64,000 nt of DNA from Eunapius fragilis (Eukaryota > Porifera > Demospongiae > Spongillida > Spongillidae). Position numbers and translations under genes: made by a program. Below the pieces are notes generated by a model. That model made no database searches. It worked only from the letters and a program-made list of their open reading frames with translations, and was not told the origin of the DNA. Positions 1 through 15,100 of this stretch are shown piece after piece. Each line of letters opens with the position of its first letter. Within the stretch, counting starts at the first letter, position 1. The stretch spans positions 2,578,622 through 2,642,621 of the forward strand of contig OY811982.1 in NCBI GenBank assembly GCA_963681505.1, given 5' to 3'.

Positions 1-3000
1 AGGTGGCACCTCCAAGGTCAAGGATGGACTGAACGAACAGTGCATTATGACCTGCAAAGCTGCAGTCAAGAGATTGGAGTGTGTGTGGGTTCATCTAGCA
101 TCAGGAGAGATCTTAGTGAAGGATCTCTTGAGAGCTAAGCAGAGGGAGCAGCATTTGGTGACACTGTATGAGGCAGCCTCACGGGCATTGGTAGTAACTT
201 CATCCAATGTAAGAAAGGATCTAAATCAGAGATTACAAGAACTGGAGGCATATCATTCTCACCGTAATCATCTCAATCATCTTCTCTCCAATGCAAAACT
301 TCCTGCACATACATGTGGTACATAGTATTAAAAAATTAGTTTAAATCTCCATTAATAAAGCCTACTTACATTTCAGGTTTGCCTCAGCTGAATGCAGAGC
401 TGGAAAAGGATATTCAGAGTTTGAGCATTAAAACACTTTGTACTACAACCAGAGATGATAAAATTAATGTTATATTTCCAGCTGCAGGACCCTTGAATAG
501 CATTGCAGCAAAGTTCTATACCATGACATTTGAGTATCCCAGTTCAACATTTGTTAAATCATGGAAATCCTATCTCCAAAAATTGGTTACAATCACTTCT
601 GATGTTAGATTCAATCACATTGCTGATAATGTTTGGACACCATCACTCAGATTGTGTTGTTCCCGGGTTAATTCTTGCAAGGACATGTCTATTAAACTGA
701 GCACACTGGATCATCGGTTCAAACCTTTGGAAAGTAAAGGGAAATTAGAACAAGAACTTACTAACCTTTCACTAGGGAGTGCCATATGTATGGGCGTGGA
801 TGAAGGCACAACTGAATGGATCCAAAGCACGTGTGCACACATGAGAGAATACTGGATGCTGTGCACTTGCAGAGAAGCTGCAGCTCAACTTCTGGAGCTA
901 AAAAATGCAATTCCCTTGGAGGGAAATTTTAGAGATGTGGATATTCTTTCTACAGGGGTTAGATTGTCGATGTCACCGATGTAGTTATGTAACCAAGTGC
1001 TTTTCTGCATACAGGTAGAGAATTCCATGAAGGATGACTCTTTGAAAATGATAACCAGTACATTGGTTAAAACTGGTTATTTCCTAAAAGAAATTGCTAC
1101 AGATAAATTGAAGAAGCAGTGCCTTGAAGTATTTCAGAGATGTTTATCTCTTATAAAATGGTTGAAACAAGTCACCAAAGGTAAGATTTACTGACTATAC
1201 ATTTATGTGCGCTTTACATGAAAGTCTGTCTATTCATGCTGTAGACGTTTATGACCTAAACACATTTGTGACCATTGCTCTTTCTACTGCTACTGGAGGG
1301 GAAGATGCTCTCACTCAAGACAAGCTATCAAACCTCAGAACAGTGGGAAGTGGCTATGGTCCGCTTCTTTACTCTCTCCATAATACTGCTGGATTTCAAG
1401 AACTATCAAGTTGTTGCACTTATGTTTGGAAAGCCCTTGAGACAAAACCAGATTTACCCAATATTCTAGTAAGTTGTAAATTGTGCCAGCAAATTGTGTA
1501 TTCCATCAAATGTTGTACATGTAATTTTTTATGGTTCTCCTGAAAGGATGGTTGCATGGAGCACTTTGACTGGTACCAACACATAAGGAATAACATAGGT
1601 TCTGTGGAGGAGTCTTCATTCAGTCAACTGGAGAACATCCAGTTGTGTGGACAGTACTCAGTCGGTGTTGCAGCAGACTTTCCATTTCACAGTTCTCAGT
1701 TACGCATCCAGGATGTTGTGCAATTATGCATATCTGCTGGTGACAGGCCTGCTGTTACAAAACATTACAGTCTTGATGAACTAAGGGACCTTGAGAGTCG
1801 GCTTATATTGGTCACTAGTTGTGATGCTATGAATAGGAACAAAGTTGACAAATTCATACATGTGAGGTCCATATATTATGATATTACTTTATAACACTTA
1901 TATTCTTATCAATATAGACTTTGCACTCAATATGTCGTATTGGTGAAGTGCTGGTGGATCTGAAAAGGGAAGGAAATATCTCCTATGATGGCTGGAGCGT
2001 GACATGTTCTTGTACAGTGGGTTTAATAGACGAGTTAAATGAACAGGCCAAAATTATGGAGAAAGACCTACAATGTTGGAGGCTTGAGTTAAAGAAAGCA
2101 AGAGAAACGTACTATCAGATGAACTACTATACCAATGCACAGCTGCTCATTCTTCGTGAGCAATTGGCACAAGAGCAGACACTCTCTGACAGACTACTTA
2201 TGCTGCTGCAGAGTATATCCCCGATGGTCACAGAATATGATATAAAACAGGCTATCAGATTCTGCATACCTGTACCTAATGCCACTGAAGATGGTGATAA
2301 TGCTGTGCAAGATGGTACAATGCAGGCCCTCAATATTGAATCAAGTACACGAAAGCCAGTAGCAATGAAGTAACATTGCCAATATTGTATTACAAGTCCG
2401 TTAATCTCTAATATCTAATATTTGATTCCAGAACTGGGCTCAATATAACCACCAAATCAAGGGGCACTTGTTTTCTTACACTGAAACAAGTTGGAGACAT
2501 ACTCGATGTGCTAAGTGAGAGACTGCAAGGTACATGTTTACTGCTCACTGCATTTTTATATGTACCTTGATTTGTACATCTACTTGCTAGGAGCTGTTGT
2601 TGACGCAAGGCCCTTCCTTGACATTCTTATTCCTGGCAAGCCAAATCTCATTACTGCTGCTCCTAGTAAGGATATAATAATATTTTCATTATGTAGTGCC
2701 ATGTGTATGTACTGTAAAGATCAATATGATGGGGTTTAACTCATTCTTGCAGCACAAGTGCTAATGACAGTCCTCTCCATCTATATGAAAGACCCCACCT
2801 CTCCCCTCCCAACCCTAGAAGAAGTGTTGCTGTGTAGTGAACAGACCACTGAAGAACAGGTATATCCTGAGTAATGGTGCATGTATGATTAAATCACCAT
2901 TGCCTTGAGTTAAAAAATAAAACAATATCTAAGCAAATTCTTTCAGATAGCTGTACCTGTACACATTCTATCTTATCCTTTAGGCACAGTTGTTGTTAAG

Positions 3001-3122
3001 AAGAGCTATTGGAGATCCTGGATACAAGAGGATATTTTGCCTTGTCCATGCTGAGAAATTGTCATATAGGGTAGCTGACAATGTCCTAAAACAGCTGGAT
3101 GAAATCACCCAGGGACGATCAG
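1..3122 (+). other. RNF213-like: RNF213-like exons 1-10: N-terminal arm/stalk region
   Basis: Proposed exons: <1-317, 377-957, 1015-1180, 1245-1468, 1547-1861, 1918-2369, 2432-2529, 2591-2665, 2753-2859 and 2984-3122. Splice phases match at each junction (for example 317 ends in phase 1 and 377 completes the codon). The donor at 957 is the least certain. From 1245 the protein aligns well with human RNF213: DVYDLNTFVTIALS, YGPLLYSL, then HYSLDELRDLESRLIL, NYYTNAQLLILREQL, and PLPTLEEVLLCSEQTTEEQ followed by LLLRRAIGDPGYK. The first 200-300 codons are less conserved and are assigned by continuity of frame and splicing. No catalytic motif is expected here; in RNF213 this region forms the arm leading into the AAA core. 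The first exon (1-317) also exists as two degraded copies at 41,976 and 44,522. Confidence 0.85.
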
Positions 3123-6100
3123 GTGTCTACATGTACATGTACATGTGTATACATAACCTGTAGGATGATAAGTTTGGTTAATTTCACAGTTGATTTAGTG
3201 GCTTTGATTTATTAACAAACTAGTTAAGTTGAAATTATTAACTCTATGTTATTGTATTATTGGGAAATATTTAATTAGTTTGATTTTAGTTAATTACATA
3301 TTTACATCAGCATGTTATGGTATAACATTAAATTAACTAGTTAACTGGTAATTTTGAAATAATTTTTCTTCATTGTACATGTTCAACAATGCAAAGGTTT
3401 AAAAATATCATTCTGTATAAAAGTAACAATGATAAAAATGAAAATATACCTACCTTAATTTTGTGAGTGGTACTACTTTGATTAATACATGCCTACCTTA
3501 ATAACAATATAAAATCAGTCTACTGTACTTTGTATGGACTTTGGAAACTAATAAGCAATTTTAGTAAAGAAACAGTGTTGTGCATGTATAATGGAGTAAT
3601 TGGGAAGTATATTTATTGATTAATAATAGTATAGCTATTGCTCACTATTAAAGATGGTAGCATGAAATCAATGGTGTTCACTATATAGAGAGCTTTGAAT
3701 GTGTTGATTTTTAATGGTTAACGACTTATAATTTCTAAGCTAGTGTAGATGTGTATGTTAAAAATATGATTTACTAGCATTACATGTTGAAAGGTATTAA
3801 TTATATGTGCATACATGAATGTAAAAGTATTACTAAAAGAATGCATTCGAATATTACATGTACCTATTTATTACACTGTTGATGTATGAAATTTAGTTGT
3901 GCTTAAATTTGCATATTGTGACACTGCTCATTTTAATAAACAGATTATCGATTGGTGATTATATGTTGCTCTGATGAAGAAATGTCCCACTTCACAGCCA
4001 AACTGCAGATGTTCCAACGATTTTTAAGTCCCAATAATGATGTTAAATGCACTCAGTACCTCAGGAGTAAGCTAAATGTAGCACTAAATACTACAAAGTC
4101 ACATGGAAGATCAGTGCTTGGTAATTGTGCTATTGAACGGTGAGAAATATTTTATTATTAGCGTTAGTGCTTACTTGTACAATGTGCTCCAGATTGTCGG
4201 TGCAAATAGTGAGCTCAACTCGCTCTGGAATGGGAAAGTCCCTCTATGTTCAAAGGATGGCTGAGGGCATAAGAGGCTGCAAAATTACGTGCATACCAGT
4301 GCATGGACCTGATGTGACCTCTGATGCCATAATGAAGCTTTTGAAAGATGATGAACACACCAACTGCACCATATTCCACATTGATGTGGCTCCTAATGTA
4401 AGACTATGGAATAGCTCATTGGCACTGAAAGGGTATCTCATATTGCTGAAATGTGAACATGTAGGTTCTACATCAAATGCATTCTGTGCTGTTTTCACTT
4501 CTGGTGTTGAAAGGCTTAATGAACAGTTTTGGCAGAATATGGCGGTGTAATAATAACGACATATATGTTGTAGAGGTGACCCTACCAGAGGAAGGGGTGA
4601 GATTTATCATAATGTGTGTGCTTTAATGGATACCTTCGATCTGTTCATGCAGAATACATCAATATCAAGTAGTACTGTTTCATTCCTAAATCTGCTACCT
4701 TCAGTAAAGTGCCTGAGCCCAATGGAGTCAAGCAGGGCAAATGATACACCAGGATTAGGTCAGTTTATCAATAGTTCACAATTCTGAGATGAACATTTCT
4801 ATGTATAATTTTTTTTTTCATATCTAACTCTAGTTGGTTGTGACAAGATGACATTTAAAGACCAAGAACACAAAATGGTTTATCGCTCTCTGAGCGCCAT
4901 CAGTGGTAATCGTGGCACAGCCTCAGTGAATGATGATAAGATTATGCTTGGAGTTATTATTCAGTGAGCACTTTCATAGATGTGCTGGTGTCTCAATTCA
5001 TGTATGCTTATTGTTGTCTCATTGTGTCCATCCAGACATTGTGGGCTGAGGGATCCATCATGGTCAGAACTTGACCACTTTATAAGGTTCTTAGCTGTGC
5101 AGCTCCATTCATGTGAACAGTCTGTTTACTGTAATGAGAGCATTGTTGGAGATACATTGAGTGGAATGAAAAGCTTTGTTGTCAAATTCATGGTCCGAAT
5201 GTCAAAGGTTAGCTACATGTATCTCAAGGGATAAAATTAATTTCACTACAATGTACAGGACTTCTCAAAACCATCACTGCATGGAGAGCTTGCCCGTGAG
5301 AGAAGCACACAACAGGAGGGAGAAGATGGAACAGAGGCTAATGATGATATTGCAAATTATCAGATTGATGAACATAAAAAGTGGGAGAAGAGGTACTTAT
5401 AGATTGGATGCTTTATACTGTCACAAGTTATCTTCACAATCTTTACATTCTAGTTCACATCCGTACCTGTTCTTTAATAAAGATGGAGTGACCTTTACCT
5501 TTGTGGGGTTCATTGTTACACCACAAGGTGATCTTGTGGATCCAAGACGCCATGATCGTCAATTACAAGATCGTCCAATACAGGATAGTCAATATACCAC
5601 AGGCATACAACATACATATCTTCGAAAAAGCCTCAATTCCCAGCATATGCCTCAGGTCCCTCAGGCCAGGTTTGATTATGTACAGGATTGGCTTGGGAAA
5701 AATACATTTCAATCAGTAGGAGCACTCAGTAATAGCCAATGCTTTACCTCCTCAAATAGTAGTCAGTCTAGACAATTATCATTTACATCAAGGGTCCCGG
5801 GTATGGTTGGCCAACAAACTGCTAGTAGCAATTCCATAGCAAGGCATCACATCATTGAGAGATCTGTCATGTCACCAGAGCTGTATAGAGGATTAAAACT
5901 CTATGGTGTGAACTTTGATGAAGACTACAGCATGTGGACAAAGTGAGGGCTCTGTACATGCAAGGTGGCATTATATTGTTTTCTTAATAGAAAGCAGATG
6001 ATAATGAAGTTGGCATGTGTGATGGGTCTGAAACAAGAAGACTGTACAGATCCTGACCCATCATACGCTCTTACAGCAGATAATCTGATCAAAATCTTAG

Positions 6101-9100
6101 CTATCCAAATGAGATTCAGGTGAGAAGCAGAAACGATGTGCAGTGTATTTCATAATAAAGGACAAATGTTTATAAATTAACCAAAAGGAGTTAATTGTTG
6201 CAAAATGTTCTATAGAATAATGTGGGCTGAAATTCTGATCTAAACAAAGTAAAGATTCATATAATATACATGTATGATTAGATATGATTAAAATTCATTA
6301 ATAATACCAACAACACGTAATTAAACGAAATAATCCCCTGTTATACTTTCATGTACTCGACCAGGTGTGACATTCCAGTAATACTCCTTGGAGAATCAGG
6401 ATGTGGAAAGACCCGCCTTATTCAATACATGTGTGACCTCATCGCAGCCCAGTTTGCTAGAGTCAAGAATATAATCATTTTGAAAGTGTGTTATCTTATA
6501 GCATGCATAATGTATTTATGCATTGACCCACATGTGTGCATGTATTCGTTAGGTTCATGGTGGTACAACTCAAGAGGACATCATCAAATGTGTCAACAGA
6601 GCAGAGGAGTTGGCAAAGGACAATGCTAAGCTTAAGTTGGACACTGTGATCTTCTTCGATGAAGCCAACACCACAGAAGCCATAGGATTAATCAAGGAGC
6701 TCATGTGCGACAGGAGGATGAATGGAAGGCCAATCCCTAGGGAGATAAAGATAATTGCAGCTTGCAATCCATATCGAAGGTACATGTATTGAAACAAAAT
6801 GTGTATATCTCTGAAGCCAATAATCCCTTGTATTTAAAAGGCATTCTGATGATATGATTGCAAAGCTGGAATCAGCTGGACTGGGGTTTTATGTCAAGAT
6901 TAATGAAACCCAAGAGCAATTAGGTACATATTAGTGTTATATTTAAGAATCCAGCCAATCTTGGTCAGGAACTGGTGATGTTTATGTTAGGTTGAACCCT
7001 ATCGATTTAAAGTGTCAGAAGGTTTAGGGGTTATTATTTCAGTTAGATTGCAGTTCAATACATAGTCATCTTCAGACACTTAATCTTGTTAAGGCAAAAC
7101 TCCACTTCGTCATCTGGTGTATCGGGTTTTGGAACTTCCACCAAGTATGAGGTCACTGGTGTATGACTTTGGGCAGCTTGACACAACCACAGAGGCAGAT
7201 TATGTTGTTCAAATTGTCAATAATCAAGTAAGGCAAATGTCTTTATAGAAAAGTGTTTTGAATTGTATTTTGGACTGTATAGTAGTAGAATAGCACAATA
7301 ACATGTATTTCTCTATTCAGCTCGGCAAACTATTCAGCCGAGAGGCAATCAATGCTATTGCTCACGTACTAAGTTGGTCACAGCAATACATGAAGAATCA
7401 AAAGGTTTGAACAACTTTCATAACTGCAGTGTCTGCACACAACAGTCAGCACTATATCTATTCAAAGAAACATTAATCCCACTCTCAATAGGATGAGTGC
7501 AGCTATGTCAGCCTACGTGATGTGAAGAGGGCTGTAATTGCATTTGACTACTTTTACAACAATTCCCCATTTTTCAGTGAAACAAATCATTCAGAACGTG
7601 AGGTGTGATATGCAGAATTTAGTATTAAGGAATATGTACTTTAATTACACTGTTTAAAGTTCCAATTTTCACTTGTTGTTATAGATTTTCAGCAACTCCC
7701 TTGTACTTTCTCTGGCACTATGTTATGACGCTAGACTACTGAAGAGAGATGACTATGAGGAAAATGTGTGCAAGGAGTTTAGGTCTCCACTTGCACTTCC
7801 TGGGGGGGCTTTACAGTTCAGAGATGTGGTCAAGAGGTACATTTTAGGCTTTTACACATGTGTACATCTGTGCCACTTACTACCTCACACTAGGAGCCAA
7901 GAGGCTCTCCTTACCAGTATGGAGGTGGGACCCAACATTGCACACAATGCAGCCCTGAGAGAAAATGTTTTCATGATGGCTATTTGCATTGATCTGAAAA
8001 TTCCCCTCTTCATCATTGGGAAGCCTGGTAGCTCCAAGTCATTGGCAAAGAGTATTGTGACCTCTTCAATGAAGGGGGCGGGGTCTTCAAAGAGTTTTCT
8101 GAAATGCTTCAAAGAGGTTGGAACATTCACAAGAGCACATCAAAAGCATGATAGCTGCATGAAGGCTCTTTAATAACAGGATGTCATCACGGGTTACGTT
8201 ATTTGTCTACTGTGGTGTACAGAAATTAAATGCATTCATGTTCTTCCAGTTTAACATATCCCTTTTATATTTGACATTGCACAGGTCTTTGGTGCTTGGC
8301 CCAAAATAGCCAAGCTCTAATTATTTATCTTTGTCCTATATCAGCATATCAAAGTGAAGCTATTTGATTGTGATACACATGGTTACTAACCACACATATC
8401 ACAATCGACTTGATGTCCTGACTTGGGACCAAGAAAAAGGATTAGAGGTTGGCAACCTTTGGCCAAACTCCAAAAAATCTGTACATCTAGTGTGCATCGT
8501 CAAATGTAAAAGGGATTGTGAATGAAGTACACCGTGATAGACAAATGCATGGCCCGGCATGACATCCAGTACATTAGACATTATCATATACATAATAAAA
8601 TGTTACTGATCATTGTTGAAATTGTATCACCATGCAAAAATCTATAAAAATATTTCTACACGCAGGTCTACATGGTTTCTTATCAGTGCAGTCAGCTCTC
8701 AACTCCTGAGTCAATCAAAGACGTTTTCAAACAAGCCCAGAAGTTTCAAGAAAAGCAGGATCCCACTAAGTTTGTCTCTGTGGTGGTACTGGATGAGGTG
8801 GGGCTGGCGGAGGACTCACCACACCTTCCATTGAAGGCACTACACCCCCTCTTGGAGGATGGAACAGATGATGGCATGGTAAGATATTGGGTTGGGATAA
8901 GAGCCAAATCTTTTTAAAAAATGCAGACTACATGTATGTTTTTGATATGCTCACATTCCACTTTAAATGCGACATGGCTACATGTGTATGTAATTGTAAT
9001 TGTTGTTTTGCTTCACACAATATTTTTATCTATAGCAAACTGCCAACCAAAGAGTGGCATTTATTGGAATATCCAATTGGGCATTGGATCCTGCTAAAAT

Positions 9101-12100
9101 GAATAGAGGCTTGATGCTGACGAGAGGAGAGCCAACCATTCAGGAACTAGTAGAGAGTGCACGTGGCATCTGCTCTGAAAGCAAAGATGAAATGGCTTTT
9201 AAAAAACTTGATCAATTATTTAAGCCCCTTGCAGAAGCATATCAGGCTATATCCAGAAAACAAATCAAGGTTGATGGTGTGCAAAAGGAATTCTTTGGTC
9301 TTAGAGATTTCTACAGGTACTATAGTATTATATGCTTGTCATTTTAAAAAAAAATCATCTTGCAGCCTGATCAAGATGCTGTACTGTGTCTGCCATCATA
9401 GTAACCAAATGCCAACATTGCTTGAACTAAAACATGCTATTCTTCGGAATTTTGGAGGTCGAGATGACTTTGACCCCACTACAGAATTTTTCCTTCGGAT
9501 CAATACAAGTGTATTACAAAAGGTTAGCAATCTATTAATTTTAGTTTTTTTTCACCTGCTATTAATTTTTTTTGTAAATCTTAGACTACTGCAGGTGTAG
9601 GTCCAGATATTAGTCTGCTGGGCATGATCAGATCCAGCCTGGAAACAAATGATTCCATTTCAAATGGGTAAATACTTTTACTACCATGTGCATACTTTTA
9701 TGAATGTGCTAGCTGTCTTTGAGTTTGCATAGTACCATTATTATATTAATTCATTTTGAACAGTGAAAACAGATACTTGCTGTTTCTGACAGAAAATTAT
9801 GCCGCACTTGAAATCCTCATTCACCACCTCAGTGATGTAGTAACATCAGGGAATACAGTAGAACCTTACATCATATTTGGTAGCAGCTTTCCAAAAGACA
9901 GAGAATACACTCAGGTACTATGAAAAGCAGTGTTCATTATATGAATGGGCGCTATGGTATAGCATGCCTTTGCACTACATGTAGGTGAATCAAGAGCAAT
10001 TCCATTCTTAGGGCTTACAGTGTATGTACCCGTAGTGTACTTGTCACTATTATTGTATACACAGCCTCAGTATATGACATCAAATCTGGAGTTTTGTTTT
10101 GTTCTGCAATTTTAATGTCCTGTACAAAGTGGTTCTTTATATTCATCAAAATGTGATCTTCCTAATGTAAATCCATCACAGAGTTTTTAGCAACTGATAA
10201 TTGTATTTAGTTATGTTACCATATTTTTCCTTGTCCTGAGATGCCAGCTTCATCAGATGATGCATTATCCATATGCACATGCAGTACATATAAAATTAAA
10301 AAAAAACTATGTCATTCATTACCTGAAGTGGACTCTGACATTGATAAATGTGAATCGGGGCCACCAGCTTTGCATGCTACATTTACATACAAATACATAA
10401 CTTCTTGGCTGTAGAACTGTATTGTTGTATTTTTATGAAGATATGTCAGAATGTCAACCGGATAAAGCTGTGTATGGAGACAGGGAGAACTGTGATACTA
10501 CTGAACTTGGAGAACCTATATGAAAGCCTTTATGATGCCCTTAATCAGGTGAGCATTAGGTAATAACAGAGGGTAATAACACTGGCTACTAACATGCGCC
10601 TACTATCTTCAGTACTACATAAAATATGGTGGAAAGCGATATGTAGACCTGGGGCTTCAAACACACAAAGTCAAATGTATGGTCCATAAGAACTTCAAGT
10701 TAGTTTTTATGCATTTTATTTTTTATTGCAAGTACATGATCATTGTACATATACATACCATAGGCTAGTGCTGATAGCTGAGAAGATGACGGTGTATGAA
10801 AAGTTTCCCATACCACTGATCAGCAGACTGGAGAAGCACTTTGTGGTGACATCATCAGTGTTCAGTGACTGGCAGAATGATGTCCTTAAGCGATTGACCA
10901 TATGGGTTGAGAAATTTTCTAAATGTGATGATTATGACAAGTAAGAATCATAATTATAGTCTGCTATTTCGACTCTCAAACGGTATTTTTGTATTTATTT
11001 GATACATTGCTTGATTCTATTGCAAATAGTTTTGGAGGAAATAGTCTTTCTTTAATGACTGTAATTTTATGTGTATATTTATGAGCAGTGATTGTTCATC
11101 TAGTTCATCTAAGTTCAAAGTTGAAGAGGCATTTATTGGTTACCAGAAGGATACACCAGCAGCTGTCATATTTAAGGCCACTAAACATTGCCGTCAAGTC
11201 AAAGAATGTGGATCTGGTAAAGGTATACTCATGCCCAATGTTCTGGGTTCAATTTCCATTGATGACCTGAAGTGCCAGAAGGAAGGAAGTGAATATTGGA
11301 AAAATGCTGTGAGTTCAGTGGCAGATTCAGACAGGAATTATGGAATCAATAGTAAATTCGCATTTCTTAATTTTGTGTCTGCTATACTGCATGAAATGCT
11401 TCTTGATTAAGCCCCTTATCTGTTTGCTAAACATGAATGGGAGAGGGGCACCCCCTATTTCACCATCCCCTCATTAATATGTGTATCTGTGCATTTAATT
11501 TCTGCTCATATGAATGATAAAAGTATTTTGCCACATGTTCATTTCACTGATAATAATATGAAATATTTTCTGTATAGGTGTTACTGGAGAGCCAACACCT
11601 ACTGTTACAGACTGCATCACCTGATGCTATTGTCCGCCTTAAGCATAATGAATCACTTTCAAAGGGCTGCAAAGAAATCCAGTCGAAGTACTTCAAACAC
11701 ATGCATTGTCCATCTCTACTACATTACCTCAGACATCGTGTGCATGGTTATGATAAAAAGGATCACATGATGCAGGTCAGTATATTAATTCAAACAAATG
11801 CTATGAGTTCAGTGGCATATCCAGAAGGGGATTATGAAATATTTAAAACTGCATTGTTTAATGTTGTGTCTACTATAATGTATGAAATGCTTCTTGGTTA
11901 ACCCCCTTATCTGTTTGCTAGGCACCACCCCTATCATTAATGTATTAAACACTGAATTTAAAATTTGCTCACGTAATTTTTGCATTGCAGGTAACCACAC
12001 ACAGTCGTGTGCTATCCTATGACGAACTTCTGGAAGCTACTATACCATTAGGAATGCACACAGAGATGATTTTCCTACATCAATTTGACACAGAAATAGA

Positions 12101-15100
12101 CTTTTCAAACAAAGTCAGGTACATATGCAATTTGTTTTCCAAGTGTTCAACTTCCTTTTTTGATGAACTAAAAAAGAATATTTATTTTTCAAAAATAATT
12201 TTTAATTGTTCAATTGAAAGTCAGGTACATATGCAATTTGTATTTTATATCAATTTATATTTATATGCAAATTTATATTTATATGCAATTGAAAGTCAGG
12301 TACATATGCAATTTTCTAACTTTTTGTTTTCCTAGCGTTCAAACTCTTCATGACTCCTATTAATAAAGAATATTTTTGTTACTATTATATCTGGTATTTA
12401 GCAAGTTACATGTAATTTCTAGATTCGTATGGCACTGTTTGGATGCAACCGTTTTATGCAAAATAAAGAAGGCCATGATTTGATAACATTATTGTACTTT
12501 GAAATACTTTCATATGTTTTTAATTTCTAGGACTGTACCAGCATTCTGCCCATGTTTAAATTTTTTTAGTTGTACATGTATAGTGTAGGTAGTAAGTTAT
12601 GTGTGTGGATATTATTATGTTGATATCTCAAGCTAGAATAACTGTATTGTATACATGTGTATCATTGTTACATGATATATGCTGTAATTATGTGCATTTT
12701 GACAATTGAATATCTATTTAATTAGATCACTATTTCAAAGGCAACCAGGAAAAGAGAAAGACAATGTATTGCTTGTAGTCCAATGTCAGTCTGCGCACCT
12801 ATATGGTGATCTCATTGCTTGTGCTCGCTATCGTGTCAGTGATGAAAGGGCTAAGGCACTTGCACTGTCTCCAGGTGCCCAGACCTCCTCCAGGTCAATA
12901 GGGTGTACCCATGTGCTGTTCATTATCTACCTACCAAGGCAGACACCATCACTGTCATTTGTTGGTTTCCAGGGAGATCCCTGGTCGTCAGTGCATATTG
13001 ATGAGCTGAGGCTGACCAATGATGAAATAACATATACTGATCTTTTTGAGTGTCCAATCAGCAAATTGTTTTGTAGTCCCCCTGAAGCTGAAAGCACAGC
13101 TGGTGGGCAATATCACAAGAGGCTGCATAGTTGCATACAAGCAGCTGTTGCCACTCTACAGGACTCACTGCAAACCAGTGACAGGGGAAAAAAGCTGGTA
13201 GCTGTGTTACTTGACTTGGTTCCTAAATTTCCACCCAAAGATCTTGGTATGTGTGTGAGTTTTTGGCTACACTTTATCATACTGGTATTATTAAATACAT
13301 GTGTAAGCTAGCAAGTTATACAGGGTGTTTCACAATCAAAGAAAATTGTTTATAAATAAACCACAAGCATTTAATTAACTGTTAAAAGTTCTAACAGCAA
13401 AGGAAGACATGCTGGTGAAATAAAATTAATATTATAATTAACAATAATAAAAGTCCCAAAATCCCTTTTCATTTCAATTAATGTTAATAAATGTAGGGCT
13501 GATGGTTAGTTAAAAGATGCAAACTGTATTTAAGTAACTGCTTCTGTTTAGAAGTTATTCAAGATTGAAATCTTGATTTTTTGATTTTCGCAATGTACTT
13601 GATTTAGGGGCCATTGAATCTCGATTTAGTGATTTGAATTTATTAATAAATTCGGCCAAGTTGATAGTATTAAAATTCAAGGATATGTTGCGCTTTTGAA
13701 TGCCTCTAAAATGGTATGTTTTGATTAGGTGTTATCAAGAATTATTAATTCATGTCTGTTAATTTAATTCTTTTGATTTTATTAAATTAAATATTTAGTT
13801 TGTATACATCAACATTTAACCTCAAGTTAATAGAGCATTTACCAACAAATTTAAGTTAATTAACTGCTTTTGGTTAATTTATAAACAATTTTCCTTGATT
13901 GTGAAACACCATGTACATGTACATGTATTCATCGATAGTAAGAATACTTATTTGCACAACATATGCAACTTAATTCAAATAGATTACACAAACATAAATA
14001 ACTAACTACTACAATATTAACCTAGGGTAACTCTGTTTATTGTGTTGTAAACATATCTACATAATTTTTCCAGGTGAAGTACTATTTTATGAAGCACTGG
14101 TAAAGCATGTACACTCTCTTCTTCAACAAATGGAGGAAATGATCCCACAGTGCAAAACATGGGCACTAAATGAAGTTCTCAGCCACAAAAGCCTAAGACT
14201 TGGAGGGACACTTCAAAACACTCTCATTCGCAGGATTGATGGTGTTATTGTTCCAATTCTTGCACACATCATTTCATTTATAGACCAAAACAGCAATTTG
14301 GCATTGTTCAGCAAGCAACGTGGCAACCCTGTTGGCCAGCTATGGCTTTCAATATTCAGAAATTCATATGTTGTTCAGTTCAAATATGGTTCTATTGTGA
14401 AGTCTAAAAGTTCCCATAGCGGTGATAAATTTAATTGTGAAATGCCATTTTTCTGGTTGATAAAAGAAACAATAGAAGCAAACATTGCAGGTATTATTGC
14501 ACATTTGAAAGTATTGCATTATTTATAGTATACATTTCAGTCATAGGCTACACTTCTGCAAATGTACTCAATGAAAAAATACACAGCTTATCGATTGGAG
14601 GGATTCTCAAATCAGTCCCAACTCCTCATAGAGATAATCTCTACCAGCGATACCTCAATGACTTTGTTGTCAGTACATACACCAGTTTGCAGAAGGGTGA
14701 GCAAGAGCGTATTGCAGAGTGCAAGGTAACATCATACATTTGATGCATGTGAGCATTTTGTTTATTGATTTTAAAAACAGCTGGTATTGAGTGCACTCAA
14801 TGGGCTAGTCCCTGCTAATGACAGTTCACTGGTGAACAGAATGACAGCTTTGCATGCAGCATACCTGGCTAACAAGTCCCACCTACTGTGGTTTGGGAAC
14901 CTTGTGTCATGTGTTCCTGATATACTGAAGGTTATGAAGTGCAAAGCATCGCCTGAACAGCTGGTGAGTATTTTGTATTTGTACATACATCATCTAACAT
15001 TTACACACATAATTAAATTTTGTGAATTAAAAGATATTTTAAGAAGGTCTAATGATATGATGAAAGTACATGTATTAGAATTGTATAAACATTACATGGA

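Larger units (their letters stand above)
10441..13246 (+). other. RNF213-like: RNF213-like exons 33-39: later AAA core (FPIPLISRLEKH block)
   Basis: Proposed exons: 10441-10548, 10613-10698, 10764-10940, 11089-11308, 11578-11775, 11991-12118 and 12726-13246. Diagnostic matches to human RNF213 are LCMETGRTVILLNLENLYESLYDALNQ (given here as positions 10,478-10,548), YVDLGLQTHKVKCMVH, EKFPIPLISRLEKHF, AFIGYQKD, QTASPDAIVRL, FLHQFDTEIDF and SFVGFQGDPWSSVHIDEL. The donor at 11,309 (GTGAGT) keeps phase with 11,578. Two introns here (from 11,309 and 11,776) contain related repeat copies, and the intron from 12,119 contains extra copies of its own 5' splice-site region. Confidence 0.88.

Noticed and set aside
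4504-4550. Continuation of exon 12 to VERLNEQFWQNMAV before a stop
   Set aside because: Splicing at 4,503 gives a better phase and aligns the next exons (EVTLPEEG, NTSISSS) with the human protein, so this part is intronic.
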